Shown piece after piece: positions 5,017 to 5,705 of a stretch of DNA of 5,705 nt (within the stretch, counting starts at the first letter, position 1; every line of letters starts with the position of its first letter). The stretch is from JAICLV01 sp036380925 (GTDB taxonomy: Bacteria; Actinomycetota; Actinomycetes; Acidothermales; Acidothermaceae), in the NCBI GenBank assembly GCA_036380925.1, contig DASVDW010000177.1:1-5705 (forward strand), given 5' to 3'. Under the pieces are notes generated by a model. The model saw only the letters and a list, made by a program, of their open reading frames with translations. It did no database searches and was not told the DNA's origin. Both the position numbers and the translations under genes were made by a program.

Positions 5017-5036
5017 ACGCCGTCTCACGACGGCGT
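5017..5036. terminator. Strong hairpin between tRNA-Asp and tRNA-Phe
   Basis: ACGCCGTC (5017-5024), loop TCAC and GACGGCGT (5029-5036) form a perfect 8-bp stem. On the plus strand it is followed by GTTT, so it could end rightward read-through from SDR2. For the leftward tRNA transcript it could be a processing structure. The choice between these is open. Confidence 0.4.
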
Positions 5037-5041
5037 GTTTG

Positions 5042-5116
5042 CGGTCCCGACGGGATTCGAACCCGCGACCTCCGCCTTGACAGGGCGGCGTGAACTCCAG
5101 GCTTCACCACGGGACC
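5042..5116 (-). tRNA. tRNA-Asp (anticodon GTC)
   Basis: This 75-base gene pairs GGTCCCG with CGGGACC in the acceptor. The D-stem is GTGA/TCAC; the anticodon stem CCGCC/GGCGG holds CTGTCAA with anticodon GTC; the T-arm is GCGGG-TTCGAAT-CCCGT. Discriminator G is followed by CAAA, so CCA must be added after transcription, unlike the neighbouring tRNA-Phe. Confidence 0.97.
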
Positions 5117-5145
5117 AACGGTCTTGCTTCGTGCCTTCTTGCTTG

Positions 5146-5218
5146 TGCCCCCAACGGGATTCGAACCCGTGCCGCCGCCTTGAAAGGGCGGTGTCCTGGG
5201 CCTCTAGACGATGAGGGC
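5146..5218 (-). tRNA. tRNA-Glu (anticodon TTC)
   Basis: The 73-base gene begins GCCCTCA, pairing with TGGGGGC including one G-T pair. The D-region GTCTAGAGGCCCAGGAC closely resembles that of other bacterial tRNA-Glu. The anticodon stem CCGCC/GGCGG holds CTTTCAA with anticodon TTC, and the T-arm is ACGGG-TTCGAAT-CCCGT. CCA is not encoded. It is the first gene of the Glu-Asp-Phe cluster, an arrangement common in actinomycetes. Confidence 0.97.
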
Positions 5219-5277
5219 GGCAGCCACGCTCGGTCGAGAGCCGCTGCCCCCGGCGCCTTGTCGTCGGGGACCGCCCA

Positions 5278-5307
5278 AGCATAGGGGACGTCGCGCGCCC
5301 GCGCCAA
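5278..5307 (-). promoter_or_regulatory. Candidate promoter of the tRNA cluster
   Basis: On the minus strand TTGGCG (5307-5302) and TATGCT (5283-5278) are 18 bases apart, each matching consensus at four of six positions. Transcription would begin near 5271, about 50 bases before tRNA-Glu, and just after the stop of the upstream metallophosphoesterase-like gene. Confidence 0.5.
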
Positions 5308-5323
5308 AGCGGCACTGCGGTCG

Positions 5324-5705
5324 CTATCCGGTCGGCGAGGGCAGCGCCGCCGCCGACGGCGCTGCCGACGGCGACGCCGCGACCGGAGCGCCGGACGACG
5401 GGCCGAACGATGGGCCGGACGACGGGCCGGAGGACGGGCCGGGCGAGGGCTCAGGCGAGGGCTTCGCCACGATGTGCCGAACGACGTTCACCGACGTCAG
5501 CCCCAGACCGCCGACGGTGATGTCGTCGTAGGCCTGCAGCTCGTGCGTCGTCCGACTGAAGTACAGCACCGAGGCCTCGAGCGGGGTCGGCTCGTCGTGG
5601 TCGAGCGCGCGCAGCCCGGCCCCGCCGGTCGAGCCCTGGATGAGCAGCGTGGTGTCCTTCTTCAGGTGCTCTACCGACCGCTTGTGTTGATGACCGGCGA
5701 GGACG
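5324..5705 (-). CDS. Metallophosphoesterase-like protein, C-terminal part
   Basis: The gene runs off the right edge; 126 C-terminal residues are visible, ending at TAG (5326-5324). They open with VLAGHQHKRSVEHL, whose GHQH matches the final metal-binding GHxH motif of calcineurin-like metallophosphoesterases. Next come strand-like segments TTLLIQGSTGGAG (18-30) and PLEASVLYFSRTTHELQAYDDITVGG (41-66), as at the end of that fold. After about residue 80 a low-complexity Pro/Ser/Gly/Ala tail of some 45 residues begins, with three GPSS copies and one GPSF. Such enzymes cleave phosphoesters with a two-metal centre; the substrate and any membrane anchor lie outside the window. The tRNA cluster follows on the same strand, probably from its own promoter. 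Family assignment rests on GHxH and general fit, so moderate confidence. Confidence 0.7.
   Translation of the reverse strand, partial: VLAGHQHKRSVEHLKKDTTLLIQGSTGGAGLRALDHDEPTPLEASVLYFSRTTHELQAYDDITVGGLGLTSVNVVRHIVAKPSPEPSPGPSSGPSSGPSFGPSSGAPVAASPSAAPSAAALPSPTG
5394..5465. repeat. 12-bp tandem repeat in the metallophosphoesterase tail
   Basis: Four 12-base units ending in GGGCCG occupy 5394-5405, 5406-5417, 5418-5429 and 5430-5441, such as GACGACGGGCCG. Two related units beginning GGCGAGGGC follow at 5442-5465. On the coding (minus) strand they give the GPSS/GPSF and PSPEPSPG repeats. The length keeps the frame, so unit number could vary between strains. Confidence 0.8.

Noticed and set aside
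1..5705. CRISPR array, transposase, phage integrase or tRNA-associated attachment site
   Set aside because: No spaced identical repeats of CRISPR type, no transposase or integrase motifs, and no duplicated tRNA 3' end were seen in the window.

Overview
The window is high-GC DNA with strongly G/C-biased third codon positions, GTG starts, AGGAG-type ribosome binding sites, PadR- and TetR-family regulators and a tRNA-Glu/Asp/Phe cluster. This points to an actinomycete. An Amycolatopsis-like member of the Pseudonocardiales is my guess, not something the sequence proves.

Layout. Positions 1-62 may hold the last codons of a rightward gene of unknown function. On the minus strand follow a small cysteine-free HesB/IscA-like protein (115-390) and a short-chain dehydrogenase/reductase, SDR1 (491-1351). 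SDR1 is divergent from a PadR-type regulator (1473-2057, plus). The 121 bases between them hold two dyads 42 bp apart, one of them an exact ATGT-N8-ACAT PadR box, and overlapping promoters. This looks like a PadR-controlled SDR. SDR1 lacks both the catalytic Ser and the catalytic Tyr of its family.

PadR and a leftward TetR-type regulator (2516-3181, minus) converge on 458 gene-free bases. These hold two candidate terminator hairpins and an unusual 174-bp element: 38-bp imperfect inverted repeats enclosing an array of degenerate 19-bp units that begin with GACTC.

The TetR gene is divergent from a two-gene rightward unit, a class I SAM-dependent methyltransferase (3289-4083) and a second SDR with an intact Tyr-Lys pair, SDR2 (4188-4913). 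Two operators with the same 15-bp palindrome (GTGGACAGTGTCCAC) lie between them, the second extended to a perfect 27-bp palindrome. The simplest model is a TetR that represses itself and the methyltransferase-SDR2 unit until a small ligand binds. The substrate cannot be read from the sequence.

The right end is housekeeping DNA on the minus strand: the C-terminus of a metallophosphoesterase-like protein with a Pro/Ser/Gly-rich tail (5324 to the edge), then a promoter and tRNA-Glu(TTC), tRNA-Asp(GTC) and tRNA-Phe(GAA). The middle of the window is therefore two small regulator-plus-enzyme modules arranged back to back, bordered on the right by a conserved tRNA locus.
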